From Candidatus Pacearchaeota archaeon (GTDB taxonomy: Archaea; Nanoarchaeota; Nanoarchaeia; Pacearchaeales; GW2011-AR1), in contig NZAS01000145.1 of NCBI GenBank assembly GCA_002686195.1, positions 1 to 32,662 of the forward strand: a stretch of 32,662 bases of DNA. Reading direction: 5' to 3'. Shown here piece by piece: positions 7,312 through 14,977 of the stretch. The notes under the pieces were generated by a model. That model saw nothing but the letters and a program-made list of their open reading frames with translations. It was not told the origin of the DNA and did no database searches. The stretch's first letter is position 1. Each line of letters starts with the position of its first letter. The position numbers and the translations under genes are program-made.

Positions 7312-9768
7312 TTATATTATCTCTTTTTCTTTTATTATTTCACTATATTCTTCTAATATATCCTTTACACTATCTATCTTATCAAATTCTTCTAATTGGT
7401 CTAAAACCTGTTTCTCAAAGAATGTTTCATAATCTATTTCAAATATATCTTTTCTCTTATCAATCAAATTTAAGTCTTCTTCATTAAGACAGATTGCCGT
7501 TTGTCTATCTCTGGGTTTCGTGCCTTCTTCGCAGTGACTCTTTATATAAAATAGATAAGGATTATCAGTATTTTTAATTGCAGTTTTTAACCTATCGTTA
7601 GCCCAAACTGATGCCTTAACATGTTGTGGCATGGTCTTAATATATTCATCAAACTTTTTTGTAAATGATTTTGATATTCCTATTTGTTTGTAATCAACAG
7701 ATTCTATTTTTTCACGTAAAGCTATAACGTGATTTAATGTTAATTGTTCTCTAACTGCAAATTCTGCCATCTTATTTAAGGCGTTTTTCATAAATTCTGG
7801 AGTATCTTTACGGATAATGTTCATTCCTCTGATATATTTTTCGCCAGTATCTCTAATAATACCATAATATCTTTTCTTAGAATCTCCAAAATATATCTTT
7901 TCCATATCATATTCAAACTTAAGGTCCATCAGCATGTAATCTTCTTGTAGTCCTTTGTTATATTTTTTAACTAAGTCTTCTTTTAGAGATTCATTAAATA
8001 TTTTTAACTGATTAACCATTTCTGGCTCAGTTTTTCCGTTTGATTTGATAAATATAGAATCCGTATCACCATATAATGTTTTGTGGCCGTAGTCCTTAAA
8101 TTTTAATACTGCAAATTTTAATGCCTGTCTAGCAAAATATGTTATTGCATCGGCTACTTCAGGCTTATATAATCTAAATTGGCTGAATCCCATTGCTCCA
8201 TATGCAGAATTTAATATAATCTTGTATGCCCACTGTCTTTTTTGCATTGCTACTCTTTCATCACCCACATATTTTCTAGAAGTTAATCCATCTGTTATCT
8301 CAACACGTTTTAAGAATAATTTTTTTAGCACATACGGTAGCAATCCAAGCTTATGTTCTTGTGAATAAAATAAATATCTTTCACCAAACAAACTTTCAAC
8401 CTTTCCAGTATCTACGTATTTTATTCCATCATCTTGTAATTGTTTAACAACATCCTCAATATCTATTCCTAATTGCCTACAACCTTTTTCTGATGCTATA
8501 AATGTTTCTGGGCTTAGATTAAATGCCATAATTGAAGTAGGATAAAGCGAAGTATAATCCATTACCGTCACATCATCATGTTTTCCAGGTTCTGTTGGAT
8601 TAAATACTATTGCTCCTGCATACGATTGTTTCTGGCCGTGTCTTCTTTTTGGAAATATAAGTTTTTGATGAAATTCTTTAAGAATATAATTATCAACAAT
8701 CATTGATTTATAGAAAACCAGTCCTAATGAATCCAAATTTGCAATACTTTGAATTGCTGTGTACAATCCAAACATATTTATCTTATCATTTATCTCTTTA
8801 AGAATCTCTACGTCTCGTATACCATACTCTATAAATCCTTTGAAATTATCTTTCCAATCTTTCCATGTCACATGTGTTAATTTATCTAAGCCTTCTTCTC
8901 CAACAATTTCTTTAACAACAGTTGCTAGCTTATAGTTGGGTAAATTATATCCCATATCTTTCACACCTTCTAGCATATCAATATGATCTAATCCTTTGAT
9001 ATTTACTTTCCAATAATCTCCGCGTTTTCTAATATAAACGTCACGTATTGGTGAAAGGTTTTCATAAGGTAAACCAAGAACCCTACACCTATTTACAATA
9101 TATGGAAGGTCATATCCAGCAGAATACCAGCCACTAATTATATCTACGTTCATCATATTTAATGTATTCATAAAGCCAAGTATCATGCTTTCTTCATCTT
9201 TACAAAGCATAAAAATATATTCGCCCTTATTTATTATCTTAGGTTCATCAAAATCTTTAGTTTTTTCTGGGTGCCATGAGAATACAAAATATTTATTTTT
9301 ATTTGGTAAATAACATTGAATAGATGTTATTGATTGCTTAGCCTTTTCAGGCATATTATCTCTTGGATTTTCTGGGTCATACCATGTCTCAATATCAAAA
9401 TACATGATATTTCTTTCAGTAGACCATTCTAATCCCTTATCTAATATAAAGTTAAATTCTGGACTTTTATCAGATTCATAAATTCTATCAGGATATTTTT
9501 TAGATATTTCATTTCTTATTTTTATTGAAGTGTACTTTATTTTATATACGTTTTCTTGATATAGTGTGGTATAAATTGTTGTGTCTGTGCAATCAAATTG
9601 CTTTATATCTAATATATCACCAATATTTTCTGCAGAATAATAAAAATAGTCCTTAAAGTTATCCACTTTGGTAACAAAATTGCCTTCATTATCATAGCCA
9701 AATTGGTATATCTTGTATATACCCTTATTAAATTTTGATGTTATTCTTGATAGTTTAAAATTATTCAT
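7312..9768 (-). CDS. family B replicative DNA polymerase (gp43-like)
   Basis: An 818-aa family B polymerase, somewhat shorter than T4 gp43. The proofreading 3'-5' exonuclease is present: MYFDIETW (Exo I), ISGWYSAGYDLPYI (Exo II) and EYGIRDVEIL (Exo III). The polymerase motifs are DYTSLYPTS (motif A, near 407), KIILNSAYGAMG (motif B) and YGDTDS (motif C, the two catalytic aspartates). Thumb and C-terminus follow to EKEII. It copies the phage genome with the gp32-like, helicase and recombinase proteins encoded upstream. The ATG overlaps the stop of the pyrophosphorylase-family gene (ATGAATAA), so the polymerase is translationally coupled to a putative DNA-modification gene. No intein or split is seen. 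Confidence 0.97.
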   Translation of the reverse strand: MNNFKLSRITSKFNKGIYKIYQFGYDNEGNFVTKVDNFKDYFYYSAENIGDILDIKQFDCTDTTIYTTLYQENVYKIKYTSIKIRNEISKKYPDRIYESDKSPEFNFILDKGLEWSTERNIMYFDIETWYDPENPRDNMPEKAKQSITSIQCYLPNKNKYFVFSWHPEKTKDFDEPKIINKGEYIFMLCKDEESMILGFMNTLNMMNVDIISGWYSAGYDLPYIVNRCRVLGLPYENLSPIRDVYIRKRGDYWKVNIKGLDHIDMLEGVKDMGYNLPNYKLATVVKEIVGEEGLDKLTHVTWKDWKDNFKGFIEYGIRDVEILKEINDKINMFGLYTAIQSIANLDSLGLVFYKSMIVDNYILKEFHQKLIFPKRRHGQKQSYAGAIVFNPTEPGKHDDVTVMDYTSLYPTSIMAFNLSPETFIASEKGCRQLGIDIEDVVKQLQDDGIKYVDTGKVESLFGERYLFYSQEHKLGLLPYVLKKLFLKRVEITDGLTSRKYVGDERVAMQKRQWAYKIILNSAYGAMGFSQFRLYKPEVADAITYFARQALKFAVLKFKDYGHKTLYGDTDSIFIKSNGKTEPEMVNQLKIFNESLKEDLVKKYNKGLQEDYMLMDLKFEYDMEKIYFGDSKKRYYGIIRDTGEKYIRGMNIIRKDTPEFMKNALNKMAEFAVREQLTLNHVIALREKIESVDYKQIGISKSFTKKFDEYIKTMPQHVKASVWANDRLKTAIKNTDNPYLFYIKSHCEEGTKPRDRQTAICLNEEDLNLIDKRKDIFEIDYETFFEKQVLDQLEEFDKIDSVKDILEEYSEIIKEKEII

Positions 9769-11320
9769 AGTTTACCTTTATAGTATATGCGGCTTTTTTC
9801 TTATCTAGCATTCCTGCTTTTACCATATCTTGCATTATTGCCCAGCTCTCTTTCCAAGTGCTGTCTAACATTAATCCATGTCCTCCCTCTGCCAAAATTA
9901 CCCTTAAAACCTGATTGTGTGTTATTGCTTTTCCGCCCAAAGAAGTCATAATTCTTTTTATTAACTCTATATTTGACTGATTAAGATTTATTTTTTTAGG
10001 CTTAGCTTTTTTTATTTTTTTAACAATGTCCTTATTTAATAATGAATTTGGGTTTGGTCCTTTTTCTTTTACACCCCTATTCCAATTGTCTTGGCTATAC
10101 TCTTCATCAGTTTTTTTATAATCTTTGTCCTCTTTAACCATTTTAACCTTGCATGTCTCTCCAATAAGAACCTCTTCCATTTCAGTATTTTCAAACAATA
10201 TTTGTTGGGATGGTTTGGTTGTTCTAGCAATTTTTCTTTTTTTAATTAAATGTGGGTTGGCTTTTAACCTACAATATACAGAATACTGGCAAAGACTAAC
10301 TTCTGTTCCATATGATTTTAGCTCATTTTGTTCATCTTCAAATATTTTTATACCATTGGATGTTGTATAATTCCAAAGTTCTTTATGGAACTCTAAATCT
10401 AAAATTTCATGTTGATTTTCTCTAATCCAAACAACTCTTTCTCCTAAAGGTACCTCACTTTTAGTTAACCCTGGAAACAGAATTTCTAAAGTTTCAGTTG
10501 CTCCTGGTCCCGGTGCTACAAATTTAGAGTCATGATTAAAATTTAATTTTGGGTTTACTGAATTGCTTGTTGAACAGTGGTAACCATAGTAATCTCCAAT
10601 CATATTTTCTCCAGTAAGATATGCAAATCCTTCACTAAGGTCTCTGGCCTCTCTCATTCCTTGCATAACTGTCTTTTTTGGATTATTTCCAGAAGGTAAA
10701 TGCGTCCAAGAACCAATCCATTCAGAAACATTTGACCATGTTCCTTTATCGTCATGTCTAGCATTACCCAAATACCATTCATTAACAAACCTTCTTCCTG
10801 CAGTTTGTATACTGGTATGTAATTCAGTAGTACCCCAAATCCTTTCTTTATTTAATTTTGCTTGCACAGCTATTTTTCTTAATTCTCGTGTATACTCACC
10901 AATATTTCCTGTTTTCTTAAAATCCTGTTGTTCCTTACCTAGAAGTATAAAATCTATATGGGCTTTTTTATCATCATCTATTCCTGTTAAAATGTTATGT
11001 ACTCCTCTAGCTCCATAAAAGTGAGAGATAATAGTATTACCTATAACATTTTGCCAATTTAGACCAGGGACAGTCACAATATTTTCCATAATATAAATCA
11101 TTCTATCATCGGCTGTGATTGAAGGGTGAAAATATTCTACTTCTAATCCTAATGCTGGGTCAGTTGGATTGTAAGAATCAACTATACCTTTTTGAAATAG
11201 TGTTCTTCTATTTACCATTTTTACAAAATATTCATAATCCTTTAATATATCCCAATCTATAGAATTTCTTAATAGTTGGTCCTTTTTACTGCCAGCAGGT
11301 ATTAAAATATTATTACTCAT
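9761..11320 (-). CDS. probable alpha-glutamyl/putrescinyl thymine pyrophosphorylase-family protein
   Basis: A 519-aa protein whose first about 365 residues follow the helical domain of the hypermodified-base enzymes described in phages (aGPT-PPlase / 5-hmdU DNA kinase helical family). Resembling segments are YFVKMVNRRTLF near 31-42, NPTDPALG (51-58), a mid-region DLSEGFAYLTGENMIGDY, the APGPGATETLE loop (269-279) and a terminal EVSLCQYSVYCR block (340-351). Known family members replace the pyrophosphate on hydroxymethyl-pyrimidine DNA with an amine or amino acid. A Lys/Asn-rich linker then leads to an extra C-terminal helical domain (about 445-519). It overlaps the HAD gene upstream and the DNA polymerase downstream by 8 nt each. 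The assignment rests on motif pattern only; a generic helix-hairpin-helix glycosylase relative is the alternative. Confidence 0.55.
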   Translation of the reverse strand: MSNNILIPAGSKKDQLLRNSIDWDILKDYEYFVKMVNRRTLFQKGIVDSYNPTDPALGLEVEYFHPSITADDRMIYIMENIVTVPGLNWQNVIGNTIISHFYGARGVHNILTGIDDDKKAHIDFILLGKEQQDFKKTGNIGEYTRELRKIAVQAKLNKERIWGTTELHTSIQTAGRRFVNEWYLGNARHDDKGTWSNVSEWIGSWTHLPSGNNPKKTVMQGMREARDLSEGFAYLTGENMIGDYYGYHCSTSNSVNPKLNFNHDSKFVAPGPGATETLEILFPGLTKSEVPLGERVVWIRENQHEILDLEFHKELWNYTTSNGIKIFEDEQNELKSYGTEVSLCQYSVYCRLKANPHLIKKRKIARTTKPSQQILFENTEMEEVLIGETCKVKMVKEDKDYKKTDEEYSQDNWNRGVKEKGPNPNSLLNKDIVKKIKKAKPKKINLNQSNIELIKRIMTSLGGKAITHNQVLRVILAEGGHGLMLDSTWKESWAIMQDMVKAGMLDKKKAAYTIKVNYE

Positions 11321-11714
11321 TTATTTCTTCCCAATGTCTCATATTTTCTTTTGGAGTAAAATCATGACAAACATGAATTACTTTTACCCAATCACAAGCT
11401 TTTTCTATTTCTGCTTTTTGAATTTCATCGTCTTCATAGAAAAATTCTACCTCAATCCCTTTAATTTCTCTTAACCATTGTAATGTGTGAGCTTTATGTA
11501 TTCCAGATTGTTGTCTGCTTTTTGCTACAAATGGTACCTTATTAAAATGTACAATATTATTTATTCCATGTCTTTTTAGAAAAACCATAGTTTCAGGTTC
11601 TTCTTCATGACTTCTTCCGGTAATTATTACATCTTCTGGACCTGGACGTATTCCACATTTACCATTGCCTAAGTTTAATACGCCATCAATATCGAATCCG
11701 TTTACAACCTTCAT
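11313..11714 (-). CDS. small HAD-superfamily phosphatase
   Basis: A 133-aa minimal (cap-less) HAD hydrolase. Motif I is GFDIDGVL, with nucleophile Asp8 and general acid Asp10. Motif II is IITGRS (Thr32). Motif III is the Lys in GIHKAHTL (Lys74). Motif IV is FYEDDE (Asp95, Asp96). All catalytic residues are present, so phosphomonoesterase activity is likely; the substrate is not evident. Its ATG shares a base with the stop of the inositol-phosphate synthase gene (TAATG), and it overlaps the following pyrophosphorylase-family gene by 8 nt. That coupling makes inositol phosphate an attractive substrate, since inositol synthesis needs a phosphatase after the synthase. A nucleotide 5'-phosphatase is the main alternative. 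Confidence 0.8.
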   Translation of the reverse strand: MKVVNGFDIDGVLNLGNGKCGIRPGPEDVIITGRSHEEEPETMVFLKRHGINNIVHFNKVPFVAKSRQQSGIHKAHTLQWLREIKGIEVEFFYEDDEIQKAEIEKACDWVKVIHVCHDFTPKENMRHWEEINE

Positions 11715-12907
11715 TAGTCTACTTTTGTATTATGTGATGGACAGATTTTGTATAAATCTTCTGAACTATACCATTTTGTCTGATTTTTAGTAAATCTTGT
11801 TAGCTTCCTATTTGAAAGTGCATCACATTCATCCAAAGTTTCGCTAAACATTAACTGTTGTGGAGGGGTTTTTTGTGTAAATGCAGATGGTCCTCTTAAT
11901 GCTCCAATTACTCCCATTTCTTGAGCAACCTTTAAGTATCTTATTGCATCAATAACTACTCCTGCGCTATTTGGACTATCTATCACTGAAAGTTGAGCAT
12001 CTAAAATAACAGGTGCACCCATAAATCCTTCCATTTCAACTCTAAAATTTGCAACCTTATTATCATCATAATAGCTAATATATTCAGATGGTCCTGCATG
12101 CAAAAATGACTCGCTTGGGTCTACTTCTCTTATATCATGTTGAGAACGAATCACATTTTCTTTAGAAATCTTTTTAGATTTTAATCTGCTCATATCAATC
12201 ATATTTAAGAAGTCAGTATTTCCTCCAACATTCCTTTGAATATGGCACTTAACTTTGTGTCCTCTGGCAAAGGCTAATTCTTGTAGCATCTGTGAAAGAA
12301 TACTCGCGCCAAATTGAGATTTCATATCATCACCAATCAATGGTAATCCTGCATCAATAAACTTTTGTTCCCATTTTGGGTTTGATGCTATGAATACTGG
12401 AATGCAGTTAATGAATGAAATTCCAACATCAAGACATGTTTGAGCATAAAATTCTGTTGCCAATTGTGAACCTACTGGCAAATAGTTTATTAACATATGA
12501 GTACCAGTATCTTTTAGCACTTGAGCTACATCTACTGGCTTTTTGTTTGAAGCTCTAAATGCATTATCTTCATGATAGTCCTTCATAACATAACCTATTC
12601 CATCTAAAATTGGGCCCATTTGAACTATTGGACCATCTGGAATATTTCTTTCATATATTGGTGTGCAATTTGGTTTTGCAAAACAAGCTTGTCTAAGTGT
12701 TTTACCTACCTTTCTTTTATCGACATCAAAGGCTGCTACAACCTCAATATCACGAACATTATATCCACCAATATTTCCCATCATTAACCCACCACGTTCT
12801 TTACCACCAGTAAATCCCTTGTAATAAGTCATTCCTTGAATTATTGAACTTGCGCAATTACCAACTCCAACAATTGCAACTTTAATTTTACCATTTTTTC
12901 TTGCCAT
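11714..12907 (-). CDS. myo-inositol-phosphate synthase
   Basis: A 397-aa inositol-1-phosphate synthase of the compact bacterial/archaeal type. It would convert glucose 6-phosphate to inositol phosphate using bound NAD. The Rossmann start is VAIVGVGNCASSIIQGM (residues 10-26). Conserved interior blocks are INYLPVGSQ, FINCIPVFIAS, NVGGNTDFLNM (NAD/substrate loop) and the Lys-rich SKKISKENVI region with candidate catalytic lysines. The C-terminal DSPNSAGVVIDAIRYLKVA block is nearly diagnostic. All look intact. It has its own promoter-like box and upstream hairpin, then runs directly into the HAD phosphatase gene with a 1-nt overlap. Inositol synthesis is rare in phages. Possible uses are DNA or virion decoration, lipid changes in the host, or an osmolyte. 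Confidence 0.9.
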   Translation of the reverse strand: MARKNGKIKVAIVGVGNCASSIIQGMTYYKGFTGGKERGGLMMGNIGGYNVRDIEVVAAFDVDKRKVGKTLRQACFAKPNCTPIYERNIPDGPIVQMGPILDGIGYVMKDYHEDNAFRASNKKPVDVAQVLKDTGTHMLINYLPVGSQLATEFYAQTCLDVGISFINCIPVFIASNPKWEQKFIDAGLPLIGDDMKSQFGASILSQMLQELAFARGHKVKCHIQRNVGGNTDFLNMIDMSRLKSKKISKENVIRSQHDIREVDPSESFLHAGPSEYISYYDDNKVANFRVEMEGFMGAPVILDAQLSVIDSPNSAGVVIDAIRYLKVAQEMGVIGALRGPSAFTQKTPPQQLMFSETLDECDALSNRKLTRFTKNQTKWYSSEDLYKICPSHNTKVD

Positions 12908-12935
12908 TTTTATTACCTTTAATTTTTATTTGTTT

Positions 12936-12963
12936 TATATAATATAATAAATTTTTTTCAATC
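12936..12963 (-). promoter_or_regulatory. AT-rich promoter-like element before inositol synthase
   Basis: Minus strand GATTGAAAAAAATTTATTATATTATATA, about 30 nt upstream of the synthase ATG. This is one of the best matches to the recurrent TTTATTATATTAT element, and it has a TTGA about 8 nt before the box. A weak AAAGG precedes the start codon. It would start transcription of the inositol synthase-HAD-pyrophosphorylase-polymerase unit. Confidence 0.5.
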
Positions 12964-12992
12964 GGAAAAATTATTTCACTTTTAATTTTCCC
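12964..12992 (-). terminator. AU-rich hairpin between SGNH and inositol-synthase genes
   Basis: Minus strand arms GGGAAAATTA (12992-12983) and TAATTTTTCC (12973-12964) pair over 10 positions with one G-U, around a 9-nt loop. The T5 lies inside the 3' arm, not after it, so termination would be weak. It separates the SGNH-like gene from the next promoter-like element. Confidence 0.45.
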
Positions 12993-13007
12993 ATAATAAA
13001 TACTAAG

Positions 13008-14078
13008 TTAGAATCTCAAAACTTCACTTTTATGAACTTTATTTTTACAATTATTTTCCATATCCCACCTATAAAATTCTCTGCTTACATGAACGCTTTG
13101 TGGTTTTTCCATTGCATCAAAGGATAATTCTCTATTCTCATTTAACATTTTATTTGGCCAACGCAAAGCTTTCCATCCATTTTGTTTGCAAACCATATCA
13201 ACTATTCTATTAAATCTTTTTACTACTTCTGTTCTTTTTGCCCAACTACCATAAAACGGGGTATCTTTATAGTATCCAGTTTTAGGAAGTTTTCTGCTTT
13301 CATTTTCAATCGGTATAGCGTGAACTATTTCTATATTTGGTATATTTAAGGATTTTAACTGTTCTCCTAAATATAGTGCCATAACTTCTATGGCTTTTAG
13401 ATAATCTTCTCTTCTACAAAGATGATGTCTAATATCTATATTTCCAGCATAAAATGTTAAGTGTGTTAAATCATCGGTATCTATTCCAGACTTTTCCATT
13501 ATTTTATTTTTTAATCCATCTCTTAATATTGAAAATAAAGTTAATCCATCATTTCTATTTACCATATATCCTGGTTGATACATTGAAAAGCAGTGACTAT
13601 CTCCAAAACATAGCTTAGAAGTTTTTTCTACCCTATCAAATTTTTCTGTTCTATCAATTGCTTTTTGTACTTCTTCCAAATCTATTATTTGTGCCAGTGG
13701 AGAAGTTGAAGAATTTTTAAGTCTTTTAGATACCATTTCTACAAGGTCTGGTAGTTCATGTTGTAGGGATAAAAGTTTTCCGGGGAAACTTTCTAACTGA
13801 ATCATTTTTTTACAAAATTCATCTCCTAATCCTCCAAAAAGATTCAATGTTCCTTCATAACTTATTCCTAAATAAAGTATAATAGCATCATAGTCATGAA
13901 ACTTTTCTCCCTTATCTAAAATTTTTATATTAGTATAACCAGCATTTATACACTGATTCATTATCATATGGGCCCAAGCTCCATTATGATTTGATATTCT
14001 TTTTGAAATTGGACCAGTTAGTCCATCTATTCCAATTTTTGTATTTTTGTCCTGAATTTTATCTACTAGTGTTGTCAT
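13008..14078 (-). CDS. SGNH/GDSL hydrolase-like protein
   Basis: A 356-aa protein. Two blocks suggest the SGNH esterase fold: CFGDSHCFSMY (GDSH at 159-162, the expected nucleophile Ser161) and FYAGNIDIRHHLCR (209-222), where GNID stands in for the usual Gly and Asn blocks. The N-terminal about 120 residues, with NHNGAWAHMIMNQ and ILYLGISYEG, form a separate Rossmann-like region of unknown role. No signal peptide is seen, so it should act inside the cell. Such enzymes hydrolyse or transfer acyl groups. It lies between the dUTPase/59-aa gene and the inositol-synthase cassette, which suggests a part in building or trimming a modification. No catalytic Asp-x-x-His near the C-terminus is obvious, so catalysis is unproven. 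Confidence 0.6.
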   Translation of the reverse strand: MTTLVDKIQDKNTKIGIDGLTGPISKRISNHNGAWAHMIMNQCINAGYTNIKILDKGEKFHDYDAIILYLGISYEGTLNLFGGLGDEFCKKMIQLESFPGKLLSLQHELPDLVEMVSKRLKNSSTSPLAQIIDLEEVQKAIDRTEKFDRVEKTSKLCFGDSHCFSMYQPGYMVNRNDGLTLFSILRDGLKNKIMEKSGIDTDDLTHLTFYAGNIDIRHHLCRREDYLKAIEVMALYLGEQLKSLNIPNIEIVHAIPIENESRKLPKTGYYKDTPFYGSWAKRTEVVKRFNRIVDMVCKQNGWKALRWPNKMLNENRELSFDAMEKPQSVHVSREFYRWDMENNCKNKVHKSEVLRF

Positions 14079-14079
14079 A

Positions 14080-14259
14080 TTATTTTTTTATTTTATATAC
14101 TCTAATTCCTTCTATTAAATCAATAGGTATCTTTTCTTCAAGTTGGTCTTCATGTCCCATAATCCAATATATTTCTTTCCATAGGTCTTCTATGTTTTCA
14201 AATGTATGGTACATGACTTCCCATTTATGTTTTGGTATTTCAAGTTCTACTTCCCACAT
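14080..14259 (-). CDS. 59-aa protein of unknown function
   Basis: A short open frame filling the gap between the dUTPase and SGNH-like genes. Its ATG at 14259 lies 3 nt after the dUTPase stop, and its TAA ends just before the SGNH ATG. The product begins MWEVELEIPKHKWEVMY and continues with an acidic, Trp-rich middle (ENIEDLWKEIYWIMGHED) and a basic end (IRVYKIKK). CAGGA lies about 11 nt upstream. No family recognised; tight packing between genes and biased third positions argue that it is real. Confidence 0.6.
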   Translation of the reverse strand: MWEVELEIPKHKWEVMYHTFENIEDLWKEIYWIMGHEDQLEEKIPIDLIEGIRVYKIKK

Positions 14260-14262
14260 ATT

Positions 14263-14700
14263 TTATTTTGTTCCTGATGAACCAAATCCTCCGTCTCCTC
14301 TTGAAGATTTAGATTCATATAAATTATTTTCTTTTACTAATTCTATTACTGGATTACCTAATTTTAATAATACAAATTGTACTACCTTATCTCCTGGATT
14401 CAAATATTGCTGGGTTTTTCCGACATTGGTTAAGTTTATGTGTACTTCTCCTTGATAACCACAATCAACTACACATGCTCCAACATGAAGTTCTTTTTTA
14501 ACAGCTACTCCAGATTTATTAAATGCTATTAGTGCATATCCCTCTGGTACATTTACTTTTACTCCTGATGGAATTAGGCATGATTCTCCTGGTTCTATAA
14601 ATATAGGTTTATTATCTTCAGGTACAAAAAAATCTATACCCGCGTCTGTATTGTTTGCCCTAATTGGCGTTTTAACTTTTCTAACTTTTGATATTTTCAT
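14263..14700 (-). CDS. dut: dUTPase
   Basis: A 145-aa trimeric dUTP diphosphatase (dUTP to dUMP plus PPi). The five motifs are visible in order: NNTDAGIDFF (I), NKSGVAVKK (II, with the AFNKSG loop), VGACVVDCGYQGEVHINL (III, uracil-binding hairpin), NPGDKVVQFVL (IV) and the C-terminal glycine-rich arm SSRGDGGFGSSG (V). The open frame extends to an ATG at 14733, but AAGGGA lies 8 nt before the ATG at 14700 and the dUTPase fold starts there, so I use 14700. It overlaps the DUF6378 gene by 20 nt. It keeps dUTP low and supplies dUMP, which fits the hydroxymethylase gene just upstream. Confidence 0.95.
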   Translation of the reverse strand: MKISKVRKVKTPIRANNTDAGIDFFVPEDNKPIFIEPGESCLIPSGVKVNVPEGYALIAFNKSGVAVKKELHVGACVVDCGYQGEVHINLTNVGKTQQYLNPGDKVVQFVLLKLGNPVIELVKENNLYESKSSRGDGGFGSSGTK

Positions 14701-14977
14701 TATTTTTTCCCTTAATGTAATTATCCAATCCACCTAAATATGCGACGGCATCCAATAGATTGTCTTCTCTATAATTGTATGAGTGACGTGATAATTTTAA
14801 TGCTACTAAAACAGCATAAATATCTTCAGCCACTAAATCTTTTCCAGTCATGCCACTTGCTATTTTTGCAGCCCTTTCCATACCTTCACTAAAAGGTCCG
14901 TATCTTCTTTCTTTTTCTTCTGAACGATTATTTACTACTTCGTCAGCTCTTTTTAATATTGATTCTTTCTTTTTCAT
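14681..14977 (-). CDS. DUF6378-like phage protein
   Basis: A 98-aa all-helical protein. ADEVVNNRSEEKERRYGPFSEGMERAAKIAS is followed by DIYAVLVALKLSRHSYN and a terminal EDNLLDAVAYLGGLDNY. This is the pattern of the DUF6378 family found in many phages, and its Lys-Ser-Arg/Asp-x-x-x-Asp-x-x-x-Tyr layout recalls the MazG-like all-alpha NTP pyrophosphohydrolases. A house-cleaning nucleotide role is plausible but unproven. Its ATG overlaps the stop of the hydroxymethylase gene as ATGA, and its 3' end overlaps the dUTPase start, so the three nucleotide-pool genes are translationally linked. Confidence 0.65.
   Translation of the reverse strand: MKKKESILKRADEVVNNRSEEKERRYGPFSEGMERAAKIASGMTGKDLVAEDIYAVLVALKLSRHSYNYREDNLLDAVAYLGGLDNYIKGKNNENIKS

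Noticed and set aside
13991..14455. 154-aa plus-strand frame
   Set aside because: Runs across the SGNH, 59-aa and dUTPase genes in antisense; no motif and no start signal.
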